NCBI GenBank assembly: GCA_017424205.1
Contig: JAFPAS010000230.1
Span: 1 to 8,921 of the forward strand
Reading direction: 5' to 3'
Source of the DNA: Prevotella sp.
GTDB lineage: Bacteria; Bacteroidota; Bacteroidia; Bacteroidales; Bacteroidaceae
DNA length: 8,921 nt
Below, piece by piece: positions 1-6,642 of this stretch. Positions within the stretch are counted from its first letter, which is position 1. Every line of letters begins with the position of its first letter. Position numbers and translations under genes: made by a program. The notes beneath the pieces were generated by a model. It ran no database searches. It was not told the DNA's origin and was given only the letters and a program-made list of their open reading frames with translations.

Positions 1-2
1 CG

Positions 3-584
3 CTCTATAGCCGCGATATCGTTAATCTTGCGCTTGAGCTACACATCCCTCCGCAGACCATACACAGCAAGATGGCTCTGCTGAGAAAAGCTCCTACGCC
101 GACACTGACGAGAATGATGGACATCTTCCAGAAGAAACCGCAGTGGCTCAGAAAGGCATGCCAGCAGGTAAGGCATGCACAGGGAATGGGCAGCGGAGGC
201 GTTTTCTTCGAGGATGTTGAGATAGTCGAGACGTTTGAGAAGGACTTCAAACCTGTTAACGCTCCAACGGCGCAGCTCACAGGACGGCCGCTATTCACGC
301 CTGTCATGCTCATAATGATTCTCGACCTCTACTTCCGCCTTGTGCCGGCAACTATGGTAAAGGAGACACCAGAAGTGAAGGAACTGGCAAATCTGCTCGA
401 TATATCGGCAAAGGATGTGGTAGACATACTCGAGATATTCATGTATTGCGACCCATTTATAGATAATTTAGACAGTCTCATCGACCCGATGCTGCCGCCA
501 TGTCATGACGTATGGCAGAGATTTGCAGACGAAGACCTCGATAAACTTGCAGCTCTGGCACAGCAGCTCAAGGAATATTTCTAA
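3..584 (+). CDS. Conserved Bacteroidales protein of unknown function, 5' end outside the window
   Basis: The reading frame is open from the left edge, with 193 residues visible before the TAA. The first ATG in the window is at 72, but the 23 codons before it read as ordinary protein (LYSRDIVNLALELHIPPQTI), so I treat the gene as entering from upstream; the true start may lie only a few codons outside. I do not recognise a named family. The protein is soluble and rich in helix-forming residues, with no signal peptide or membrane segment. Two stretches look like helix-turn-helix segments: the first about 25 visible residues, and the ELANLLDISAKDVVDILEIF stretch near visible residue 130. A DNA-binding or regulatory role is possible but unproven. 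The C-terminal part is acidic (FADEDLDKLAALAQQ). It lies 86 bp upstream of rpoN on the same strand and may be cotranscribed with it. Confidence 0.8.
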   Translation, partial: LYSRDIVNLALELHIPPQTIHSKMALLRKAPTPTLTRMMDIFQKKPQWLRKACQQVRHAQGMGSGGVFFEDVEIVETFEKDFKPVNAPTAQLTGRPLFTPVMLIMILDLYFRLVPATMVKETPEVKELANLLDISAKDVVDILEIFMYCDPFIDNLDSLIDPMLPPCHDVWQRFADEDLDKLAALAQQLKEYF

Positions 585-599
585 TTGGAAAGGAGAATT

Positions 600-662
600 C
601 CTTCCTCTCTAATCTTTAATCTTTCCTCTTTAATCCCTAATCCTTCCCCCTTCCTCCTTAAT
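600..662. repeat. Tandem array of 7-bp pyrimidine-rich units before rpoN
   Basis: Nine consecutive 7-bp units can be read in register: CCTTCCT, CTCTAAT, CTTTAAT, CTTTCCT, CTTTAAT, CCCTAAT, CCTTCCC, CCTTCCT, CCTTAAT. The consensus is roughly CYTTAAT alternating with CCTTCCT. The array fills most of the 86-bp spacer and ends only 8 bp before the rpoN ATG, so it probably lies in the untranslated leader of rpoN. It has no dyad and no purines on the + strand other than paired A. It could have arisen by slippage; a regulatory role is not shown. Confidence 0.8.
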
Positions 663-670
663 CTGAACAA

Positions 671-2212
671 ATGCCACAGAAACTTATAAACATACAGGAA
701 CAGCAGCAACAACAACTGCAACAGCAGCATCTGACACCTGTGCAACTGCAGATGGTGAAGATGCTTGAAATGCCTGTGGCTCAGATTGAAGACCACATAA
801 GGCAGGAACTCGATGCTAATCCCTCACTCGAAACAGACTATTCTGATGGTTCTGTAGATGGTATGGGTGGACAGGATGGTACACCAACTGATGCTCCTTA
901 CGCTTCGCAGGACAATGCCGACCACAGTCAGACGGATGAGAACGAACGACGCACCGATGCCCTGAACGACGCACTCGACAGAATAGGACAGGACGACAGA
1001 ATGGACAATATGATGTTCTCTGACGACTATACACCGAGACAAAGCCGAAGTGCTGACGACGACATGCGTCCGATGGAAGCGGGAAACCAGACATCGTTCA
1101 TTGATACTCTGCGCGAACAGATGCGCATGGAGGATATGACGGAGAAAGAGGAGGCGGTCATGGACTATCTGATATGCTCGCTCGATGATGACGGACTGCT
1201 CAGAAAAGACACTCTGACAATTTCTGACGAACTCGCTATATACGAGAATATATATGCAGAACCCGATGAGATTGAAGGTGTGATAATGAAGCTGCAGGAG
1301 TTTAATCCGGCAGGAATCGGGGCACGCTCGCTGCAGGAATGTCTTGTCATTCAGATAGAACGAATGAAGGCTACGCCGCAGACTATGCTTATGTATGAAG
1401 TGGTGACAAAATGCTACGACGACTTCATAAACAACCGCTGGCAGAAAATATGCAAGGCTATGCGTATTTCGCCGGAGGATGCTGACAGGCTCAGAAAGGA
1501 GATAAGACACTCGCTCAATCCGAAGCCTGGAGCTGCGCTCAACGAAACACAGGGCAGAGCGCTGAATCATATTACACCGGATATTATTCTGACTGTTGAC
1601 GAGGACAATAATATCTCTTTCGAACTGAACAACTCAAACATACCGCCGCTCAGAGTTGTGGCTGAGGATGTGATGATGCTCGAGAAGTTGCAGAAAAATG
1701 CAACAAGGGCTGAGCGTGAGGCTCTCGCATTCACACAGCAGTATGTCGACCGCGCCAAGATTTATATTGAAGCGCTGCGACAGCGTAACGAAACAATGAT
1801 GCGTACGATGAGGGCTATCATTTCGATGCAGAGAAAATACTTCATCTCTGGCGACGAAAATGACCTCGAACCAATGGTGCTGAAGGATGTGGCGGAAAGG
1901 ACGGGCTATGATATATCGACAATATCGCGTGCCAGCCGATCAAAATATGTCATGACGGCATGGGGAACATTCCCGCTGAAACACTTCTTCAGTGAGGGAT
2001 ACGACACAGGTGAAGGCAATACGGTTTCGACTAAGGCGATAAAAATGGCGCTGAAGGAAGCCATAGAAGGCGAAGATCCTAAGCGGCCGTACTCTGACGA
2101 TAAACTGGTGAGCATCATGAAGGATAAGGGATTCCCGATAGCACGACGCACAATAGCAAAATATCGCGAGCAGATTGGAATTCCTGTGGCAAGACTCAGA
2201 AAAAGAACATAA
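671..2212 (+). CDS. rpoN: RNA polymerase sigma-54 factor RpoN
   Basis: The 513-residue protein directs core RNA polymerase to -24/-12 promoters and needs AAA+ enhancer-binding activators to open DNA. Region I is residues 1-55: a glutamine-rich start (Q11-Q15, Q17-Q19), then LTPVQLQMVKMLEMPV and the IRQELDANPSLE motif typical of the family. Residues about 56-130 form the variable acidic region II, rich in Asp. A core-binding domain follows. The DNA-binding part has a helix-turn-helix beginning near L404 (LKDVAERTGYDISTISRASR, then SKYVMTAWGTFPLKHFF). The diagnostic RpoN box is ARRTIAKYRE at residues 491-500, which contacts the -24 element. The length is slightly above that of E. coli RpoN (477). 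The ATG at 671 is the first in frame and matches the family N-terminus. The identity is secure. Confidence 0.97.
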   Translation: MPQKLINIQEQQQQQLQQQHLTPVQLQMVKMLEMPVAQIEDHIRQELDANPSLETDYSDGSVDGMGGQDGTPTDAPYASQDNADHSQTDENERRTDALNDALDRIGQDDRMDNMMFSDDYTPRQSRSADDDMRPMEAGNQTSFIDTLREQMRMEDMTEKEEAVMDYLICSLDDDGLLRKDTLTISDELAIYENIYAEPDEIEGVIMKLQEFNPAGIGARSLQECLVIQIERMKATPQTMLMYEVVTKCYDDFINNRWQKICKAMRISPEDADRLRKEIRHSLNPKPGAALNETQGRALNHITPDIILTVDEDNNISFELNNSNIPPLRVVAEDVMMLEKLQKNATRAEREALAFTQQYVDRAKIYIEALRQRNETMMRTMRAIISMQRKYFISGDENDLEPMVLKDVAERTGYDISTISRASRSKYVMTAWGTFPLKHFFSEGYDTGEGNTVSTKAIKMALKEAIEGEDPKRPYSDDKLVSIMKDKGFPIARRTIAKYREQIGIPVARLRKRT

Positions 2213-2214
2213 GC

Positions 2215-2283
2215 CTGACGGCATAGCTGACGGCAATCCATAAAACTCAAAATAACTCAGAACTCAGACAGACAGCTGACGGC
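2215..2283. repeat. Low-complexity spacer with three CTGACGGC copies and ACTCA words
   Basis: The 105-bp gap between rpoN and the membrane protein gene has CTGACGGC at 2215-2222, 2227-2234 and 2276-2283. The first two copies are 12 bp apart. Between the second and third lies an AACTCA-rich stretch (about 2244-2268) in which AACTCAG is repeated with a 7-bp step. The repeats are direct, not inverted, and I see no intrinsic terminator after rpoN. The words differ from those in the other spacers of the window. Function is unknown; local slippage is the simplest origin. Confidence 0.55.
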
Positions 2284-2317
2284 TGAGACAGAGAAACAAG
2301 CAAAATACACAAAAGAA

Positions 2318-2950
2318 ATGGCAAGAAGAAGAAAGAAAAGATCATGGTTCCTGATACTGGCACGTGTGCTTAGTATCGTGTTCTCGCCATTCTATCTGCC
2401 GATAGTCTCTATGATTGTGCTCTTCACGTTTACGCATCTGCACTATCTGCCGTGGCTCTATCAGTTCAGAGTGCTTGCTATTACGTATCTCTTCACAATC
2501 TTGCTGCCTACGCTGCTCATCAAGGTTTATAAGGAGTATCACGGCTGGAAACTGTTTCATCTGAGCAACCGTGAGAAGCGAATGGTTCCTTACTTTATTT
2601 CCATCGGATGCTTCCTGGCGGCATATTATATCATGCGTGCATCTCACATGCCTCACATCATGTCGGTCATAATAGTTGCCGCACTGCTTGTGCAGATAGC
2701 ATGCGCACTGATAAACTTGCTGGTAAAGATATCGGTGCACATGGCTGCGATAGGTGGACTGACGGGTGGCGTGATGGCTTTCTCGCTGCTTATACAGTTC
2801 AACGCTCTATGGTGGATTATCGCTCTCATACTGCTGGCAGGCGTGGTGGGCACAGCCCGTATGATGCTGCGCATTCATACACTGCCCAATATCTGCCTCG
2901 GATATGTTGTGGGCTTTGTAACTACACTTGCAGTGATATCGTTTATTTGA
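2318..2950 (+). CDS. PAP2-like polytopic membrane protein with a degenerate phosphatase triad
   Basis: The 210-residue protein starts with a basic stretch (MARRRKKR) and then shows about seven hydrophobic segments, near residues 11-37, 49-71, 90-107, 113-135, 142-161, 164-180 and 190-209. The spacing of conserved-looking residues resembles the type-2 phosphatidic acid phosphatase (PAP2) signature. K78-x6-R85 stands for KxxxxxxRP. S139-V140-H141 stands for PSGH. R181-x5-H187-xxx-N191 stands for SRxxxxxHxxxD. The proline, glycine and final aspartate of the canonical motifs are missing. Known PAP2 enzymes remove phosphate from lipids such as undecaprenyl diphosphate or phosphatidic acid. Whether this protein is catalytic is doubtful. 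It could instead be a non-catalytic relative or an unrelated membrane protein. It follows rpoN by 105 bp and precedes purE by 83 bp. The start at 2318 has an A-rich upstream and no Shine-Dalgarno. Confidence 0.75.
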   Translation: MARRRKKRSWFLILARVLSIVFSPFYLPIVSMIVLFTFTHLHYLPWLYQFRVLAITYLFTILLPTLLIKVYKEYHGWKLFHLSNREKRMVPYFISIGCFLAAYYIMRASHMPHIMSVIIVAALLVQIACALINLLVKISVHMAAIGGLTGGVMAFSLLIQFNALWWIIALILLAGVVGTARMMLRIHTLPNICLGYVVGFVTTLAVISFI

Positions 2951-3033
2951 GCGTGATATGCCAGACAGTATGGCAAGAAATAGCATAGCTCAGAATGAAA
3001 AATATAAAAACACATAATAAATAATATAGAATT

Positions 3034-3540
3034 ATGACACCAATCGTATCAATTATAATGGGCAGTACAAGTGATATGCCTGTTATGGAGAAGGCTATGG
3101 CTTTCCTCAACGAACAGAAAATACCTTTCGAAGTTAACGCTCTTTCGGCTCACCGTACACCAGAGGCTGTGGAAGACTTTGCGAAAAACGCTGCACAGCG
3201 CGGTATAAAGGTCATCATTGCTGCAGCAGGTATGGCAGCAGCTCTGCCAGGCGTGATTGCTGCGTCAACTACTCTGCCTGTTATTGGCGTGCCTATCAAG
3301 GGTAGCGTACTTGACGGTATGGATGCGCTATACTCTATTCTGCAGATGCCTCCAGGCATCCCTGTTGCTACAGTGGCTATAAACGGTGCTATGAATGCCG
3401 CTATTCTCGCCATGCAGATTCTCGCTCTTTCTGATGCTGACATCGCTGTTCGTTTTGCTGACTATAAGGCTTCGCTCTGCAAGAAGATAGAGAAGGCGAA
3501 CAAAGAGCTGGCTGAAGTGAAGTACGAATATAAGGTATAG
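3034..3540 (+). CDS. purE: N5-carboxyaminoimidazole ribonucleotide mutase PurE (class I)
   Basis: The 168-residue cytosolic protein belongs to the PurE family, which converts N5-CAIR to CAIR in de novo purine synthesis, normally after PurK. The N-terminal phosphate-binding motif GSTSDMPVM (residues 10-18) and SAHRTPE (38-44, with H40 as the expected proton shuttle) are intact. They are followed by the glycine/alanine-rich [15 protein letters not shown] segment and [10 protein letters not shown]. The [20 protein letters not shown] stretch is typical of class I. The length is normal. In the AALPG segment an alanine stands where E. coli PurE has a histidine (AAHLPG). No purK lies in the window, so the CO2-adding partner must be elsewhere. 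The start at 3034 has an AT-rich leader. A 5-bp inverted repeat (TGCCA 2959-2963, TGGCA 2971-2975) lies upstream but has no T-tract. Confidence 0.96.
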   Translation: MTPIVSIIMGSTSDMPVMEKAMAFLNEQKIPFEVNALSAHRTPEAVEDFAKNAAQRGIKVIIAAAGMAAALPGVIAASTTLPVIGVPIKGSVLDGMDALYSILQMPPGIPVATVAINGAMNAAILAMQILALSDADIAVRFADYKASLCKKIEKANKELAEVKYEYKV

Positions 3541-3542
3541 CA

Positions 3543-3650
3543 TTTAGATTATATAGAATATCCAGACTTTCTAGCATCTCTATAGGCTCTAGAATATCTA
3601 GAATCTCTAGAAAATCTAGATTATATAGAACATCTATACTCTCTAGAAAA
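3543..3650. repeat. Tandem array of twelve 9-bp TCTAGANNN units between purE and ispG
   Basis: Twelve contiguous 9-bp units fill the spacer in perfect register: TTTAGATTA, TATAGAATA, TCCAGACTT, TCTAGCATC, TCTATAGGC, TCTAGAATA, TCTAGAATC, TCTAGAAAA, TCTAGATTA, TATAGAACA, TCTATACTC, TCTAGAAAA. The first six bases tend to TCTAGA, a palindrome, and the last three vary. The array begins 2 bp after the purE stop and ends 15 bp before the ispG ATG. The middle units match best and the left units are most worn, as expected from ageing tandem duplication. Because each unit carries a palindrome, the RNA could fold many alternative hairpins. There is no open frame worth noting, since one frame on each strand meets TAG in every intact unit. 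Confidence 0.92.
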
Positions 3651-3665
3651 ATACACACTACCATC

Positions 3666-5048
3666 ATGATTAGACGCAAAACCACTGCCACTGCCGTAGG
3701 CGGAATAACTATCGGAGGGGATAGCCCGATACGCGTGCAGTCAATGACAACTACGAACACCAACGACACTGACGCTTGCGTGGCTCAGGCGAAACGCATC
3801 ATCAGCGCCGGAGGCGAACTCGTGCGCCTTACTACTCAGGGCGTCAAAGAGGCTGAGAACATGCGCTGCATCTCTGAGGCGCTCAAGGCTGAGGGCATAA
3901 TGACTCCGCTTGTGGCTGATGTACACTTCAATGCTCGTGTGGCTGATGTGGCGGCAAGACACTGCGAAAAGGTCAGGATTAATCCGGGAAACTACGTCGA
4001 CCCTGCCCGAACATTCAAGGCGCTGGAGTATACTGACGAGGAATATGCCGCAGAACTGCAGAAGATAGAGCAGCGTCTGCTGCCATTTCTTGAGATATGC
4101 CGTGAGCATCACACTGCAGTACGAATCGGTGTGAACCACGGTTCGCTCTCTGATCGTATCATGTCGAGATATGGTGACACACCGGAAGGCATCGTCGAGT
4201 CGTGCATGGAGTTCTTGCGTATCTTCCAGAAGCAGCAGTTTAATGATGTTGTCATCTCTATCAAAGCGTCTAACACGGTTGTAATGGTGCGATCGGTACG
4301 TCTGCTTGTTGAAGCTATGGACCGTGAAGACATGCACTATCCGTTGCATCTCGGTGTGACAGAGGCTGGCGAAGGAGAAGATGGACGCATCAAGTCGGCA
4401 GTGGGAATTGGCGCATTGCTCACCGAAGGCATAGGCGATACCATACGCGTATCGCTCTCTGAGGAACCAGAATGCGAGATTCCGGTGGCTAAAAGCCTTA
4501 TCTCGTTTATCGATGAGTGTGCTGCGCTGCGTGAGAACGCTGTCATTACAGACGACACGCTGCACCTCTCTTTCAGCGAAGACAATGCTGAAACGCTGCA
4601 ACTGAAGGCGGCAATGGCGGCTGGTGCACTGCTCATCGACGGCAAAGCGCATAAGCTATGTATCATGAACAACGGCGAGGAGCAGACCCAACTGGCAGAC
4701 GCCATACTGCAGGCGGCAAGAGTGAAATTCACTAAGCCTGAGTATATATCATGTCCAGGATGCGGACGTACGCTCTACGACCTGCAGGCCACGATAGCCG
4801 AAATCAAGGCTGCAATTAACGCCGAGGCGCAGCACGACCCGCGCTTCCGCACACTCAAGATAGGTATAATGGGCTGCATAGTGAACGGTCCAGGCGAAAT
4901 GGCTGACGCAGATTTCGGCTATGTCGGTGCAGGACCAGGCAGAATATCGCTCTACAAGCAGAAGACGTGTGTCGAAAAGAATATCCCTACAGCTGAGGCT
5001 GTAGACAAACTGATGCAGCTGATACGCTCGGAAATCGACAAACAGTAA
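3666..5048 (+). CDS. ispG: 4-hydroxy-3-methylbut-2-en-1-yl diphosphate synthase IspG (GcpE), short-insert form
   Basis: The 460-residue enzyme catalyses the penultimate MEP-pathway step, reductively converting the cyclic diphosphate MEcPP to HMBPP. The N-terminal TIM barrel (about 1-285) shows PIRVQSMTTTNTND, PLVADVHFN, KVRINPGNY, VRIGVNHGSLSDR, HLGVTEAG and GIGDTIRVSLSEEP. The C-terminal [4Fe-4S] domain has C363-PG-C366, C404 in MGCIVNGPGE and E411, the expected three-cysteine-plus-glutamate ligand set. About 70 extra residues compared with E. coli IspG (372 aa) lie between the barrel and C363. They include LKAAMAAGALLIDG and LADAILQAAR, which resemble the end of the A* domain found in plant and Bacteroidetes IspG. 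Those proteins are usually near 600 residues or longer, so most of A* seems to be missing. The ATG at 3666 matches the family start. Confidence 0.96.
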   Translation: MIRRKTTATAVGGITIGGDSPIRVQSMTTTNTNDTDACVAQAKRIISAGGELVRLTTQGVKEAENMRCISEALKAEGIMTPLVADVHFNARVADVAARHCEKVRINPGNYVDPARTFKALEYTDEEYAAELQKIEQRLLPFLEICREHHTAVRIGVNHGSLSDRIMSRYGDTPEGIVESCMEFLRIFQKQQFNDVVISIKASNTVVMVRSVRLLVEAMDREDMHYPLHLGVTEAGEGEDGRIKSAVGIGALLTEGIGDTIRVSLSEEPECEIPVAKSLISFIDECAALRENAVITDDTLHLSFSEDNAETLQLKAAMAAGALLIDGKAHKLCIMNNGEEQTQLADAILQAARVKFTKPEYISCPGCGRTLYDLQATIAEIKAAINAEAQHDPRFRTLKIGIMGCIVNGPGEMADADFGYVGAGPGRISLYKQKTCVEKNIPTAEAVDKLMQLIRSEIDKQ

Positions 5049-5111
5049 TATAGAGCCTCTAGATTCTCTAGATGTTCTAGATTCTCTAGAGTGTTTAGAG
5101 CCTCTATCTAA
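5049..5111. repeat. Seven 9-bp TCTAGANNN units between ispG and the DUF3108 gene
   Basis: Starting with the base after the ispG stop codon, seven 9-bp units run in register: TATAGAGCC, TCTAGATTC, TCTAGATGT, TCTAGATTC, TCTAGAGTG, TTTAGAGCC, TCTATCTAA. Four of them carry the exact TCTAGA core. This is the same unit and period as in the purE-ispG spacer, with different third-triplet bases. A normal AT-rich leader of 30 bp then precedes the next ATG. Confidence 0.9.
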
Positions 5112-5141
5112 CTATAATAACCACACAAACACATTCACCCC

Positions 5142-5900
5142 ATGATCAGAACAATCACAACATTGGTCATTGCCATGCTCTTTACGACAGCAATGGCGCA
5201 GCAGCCGCTGAAGAATACAGCATTCAAAGACGGCGAGCAACTGGAGTATAAACTCTATTTCAACTGGAAATTCATCTGGCTGACAGCAGGAACGGCAAAG
5301 ATGTCGATTAAGGCTGCCACGTATCAAGGCAAGCCTGCATACTGCTGCGCGCTGACAACAGAGACGAGCAAGAAGATAGACCGCTACTTCCGCATGCGTG
5401 ACACGCTCCTCTGCTATACCACACGCGACCTCGTGCCGCTGTACTATCGCAAGGGAGCAAATGAGGGAAAGCGCTACTATGTAGACGAACTGCTATATTC
5501 TTACAATAACGGGTGCACCGTCACTATGCGCGAACTGACATCAAAAGGTGAGCGGAAAGAGAAGAAACAGTCGTCGAAGAATAATATATACGATATGCTT
5601 TCCATCTTCCTACGTGCACGCAACTTCTCTACAGCAGGATGGAAAGAAGGCCACACCATACTTTTCCCTATAGCCGATGGCAACGGCATAATGACTGCGA
5701 GGCTGCGCTATCTGGGCAAGGAAACAGTGAAGTCAGAGAGCGGAAAGAAGTATGACTGTCTGAAGCTTGCGTATATTGAGACAAAGAAAGGCAAGGAAAA
5801 GGAGATTGTACGCTTCTTTGTGTCTGACGACAAACAGCATATTCCGGTCAGACTGGACCTTTTCCTCAACTTCGGTATAGCAAAGGCGTTTCTGAAATAA
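5142..5900 (+). CDS. Exported DUF3108 domain protein
   Basis: The 252-residue protein begins with a clear type I signal peptide: basic MIR, a hydrophobic core TLVIAMLFTTAMA, and likely cleavage after A19 (AMA before QQ). The mature part, from GEQLEYKLYFNWKFIWLTAG onward, resembles DUF3108, a domain of periplasmic or outer-membrane-facing beta-rich proteins in Bacteroidetes and Proteobacteria. Supporting segments are AGTAKMSI, TETSKKIDRYFRMRDTLLCY, LVPLYYRKGANEGKRYY and, near the end, VRFFVSDDKQHIPVRLDLFLNFG. The family has no agreed biochemical function. It is predicted to sit in the periplasm, and no lipobox cysteine is present. Lysine-rich stretches (KGERKEKKQSSKN, KKGKEKE) suggest surface loops. 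Its two flanking spacers both carry 9-bp arrays. I infer a cell-envelope role only from export. Confidence 0.88.
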   Translation: MIRTITTLVIAMLFTTAMAQQPLKNTAFKDGEQLEYKLYFNWKFIWLTAGTAKMSIKAATYQGKPAYCCALTTETSKKIDRYFRMRDTLLCYTTRDLVPLYYRKGANEGKRYYVDELLYSYNNGCTVTMRELTSKGERKEKKQSSKNNIYDMLSIFLRARNFSTAGWKEGHTILFPIADGNGIMTARLRYLGKETVKSESGKKYDCLKLAYIETKKGKEKEIVRFFVSDDKQHIPVRLDLFLNFGIAKAFLK

Positions 5901-5919
5901 AAAACTAAGGGCGGCAGCC

Positions 5920-5965
5920 TCTATAGTTATTCTAGACCTCTAGATTCTCTAGAATATCTAGTCTC
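5920..5965. repeat. Third 9-bp TCTAGANNN array, upstream of the tyrosine phosphatase gene
   Basis: Five units are recognisable, with small indels at the left: TCTATAGTTAT (11 bp), TCTAGACC (8 bp), TCTAGATTC, TCTAGAATA, TCTAGTCTC. Three have exact TCTAGA. The array is bracketed by an imperfect inverted repeat, GGCGGCAG at 5910-5917 against CTGTCCGCC at 5972-5980, which pairs with one bulged T and would hold the array in its loop. The transcript could form a long hairpin just before the phosphatase start, but no T-tract follows, so I do not call it a terminator. Confidence 0.85.
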
Positions 5966-6000
5966 CCAAGCCTGTCCGCCTCGTGAAAAAATACCACACT

Positions 6001-6450
6001 ATGTATAAAATTCTTTTCGTATGCCACGGCAACATCTGTCGAAGTCCGATGGCAGAGTTTGTTATGAAAGATCTTGTGGCTAAAGCTGGCTGCGCTGACC
6101 GTTTCGAGATAGCATCGGCGGCTACAAGTACTGAGGAGATAGGCAACAGCGTCTATCCGCCAGCACGCCAGAAACTGGCGCAGCACGGCATATCGTGCAA
6201 GGGAAAGACTGCACGCCAGATTACACGCCACGATTATGACTACTATGACATGATTGTAGGTATGGACACATATAACATGCGCAACATGATGCGCATATTC
6301 GGAGCAGACCCAGAAAACAAGGTCAGTCTGCTGCTCGACCATACTGACCGCCCTGGTGACGTGGCTGACCCATGGTACACTGGCAATTTCGATGCTACAT
6401 GGCGCGATTGCCTCGAAGGCTGCCAAGCCATTCTTCGCGAGCTGACATAG
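6001..6450 (+). CDS. Low-molecular-weight protein-tyrosine phosphatase
   Basis: With the ATG at 6001 the protein has 149 residues, the normal length for this cytosolic family. The phosphate-binding loop VCHGNICRSP contains C8-x5-R14, giving the catalytic cysteine and the arginine that holds phosphate. The general-acid motif DPWY is at residues 123-126 (D123). Further family segments are SAATSTEEIGNSVYPPARQKL and DYDYYDMIVGMDTYNM. A GTG at 5983 would add six residues (MKKYHT), but the ATG puts the first beta strand YKILFVC at the usual N-terminus, so I prefer 6001. Bacterial members dephosphorylate tyrosine kinases of capsule and exopolysaccharide systems, but no kinase or polysaccharide gene is in this window, so the partner is unknown. 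The transcript leader contains the third 9-bp array. Confidence 0.95.
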   Translation: MYKILFVCHGNICRSPMAEFVMKDLVAKAGCADRFEIASAATSTEEIGNSVYPPARQKLAQHGISCKGKTARQITRHDYDYYDMIVGMDTYNMRNMMRIFGADPENKVSLLLDHTDRPGDVADPWYTGNFDATWRDCLEGCQAILRELT

Positions 6451-6642
6451 CTTGCCATTCTCTCTTTCTCTTATGTTTTTCTCAGAATAATAGGCTTGTT
6501 TTTACCTCCCTCAATCTATAAGGAGACAAAGGAAGATAGAAGACAATACTTTGTCGGCAGATGCTCAGAAGCAAGAACTAATGTTCTCTATCTCCCTCCA
6601 CTCCAATTTACCATAATTCATATTAATTAGCCTTTTAACTAT

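Noticed and set aside
824..1570. A 248-codon minus-strand open frame inside rpoN
   Set aside because: It mirrors the codon bias of rpoN, shows no family motif, and has no leader or promoter of its own.
2959..2975. TGCCA/TGGCA inverted repeat before purE as a terminator
   Set aside because: The stem is only 5 bp and is followed by AGAAATAG, not a T-tract.
3543..3650. The 9-bp arrays as a CRISPR array
   Set aside because: The units are 9 bp and contiguous, with no spacers of 25-40 bp and no cas genes nearby.
3741..4652. A 303-codon open frame on the minus strand opposite ispG
   Set aside because: It lies wholly inside ispG, whose protein is intact and conserved; the antisense translation has no recognisable domain and an odd composition rich in Arg, His and Ser, as expected of a shadow frame.
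5983..6000. GTG start for the tyrosine phosphatase at 5983
   Set aside because: The ATG at 6001 gives the standard N-terminus directly before YKILFVC, while the six extra residues match no family feature.
6530..6560. TACTTTG near 6549 as the promoter of the pectinesterase-like gene
   Set aside because: It is one base short of TAnnTTTG and no -33 element lies at the right distance, so the support is too weak to list.
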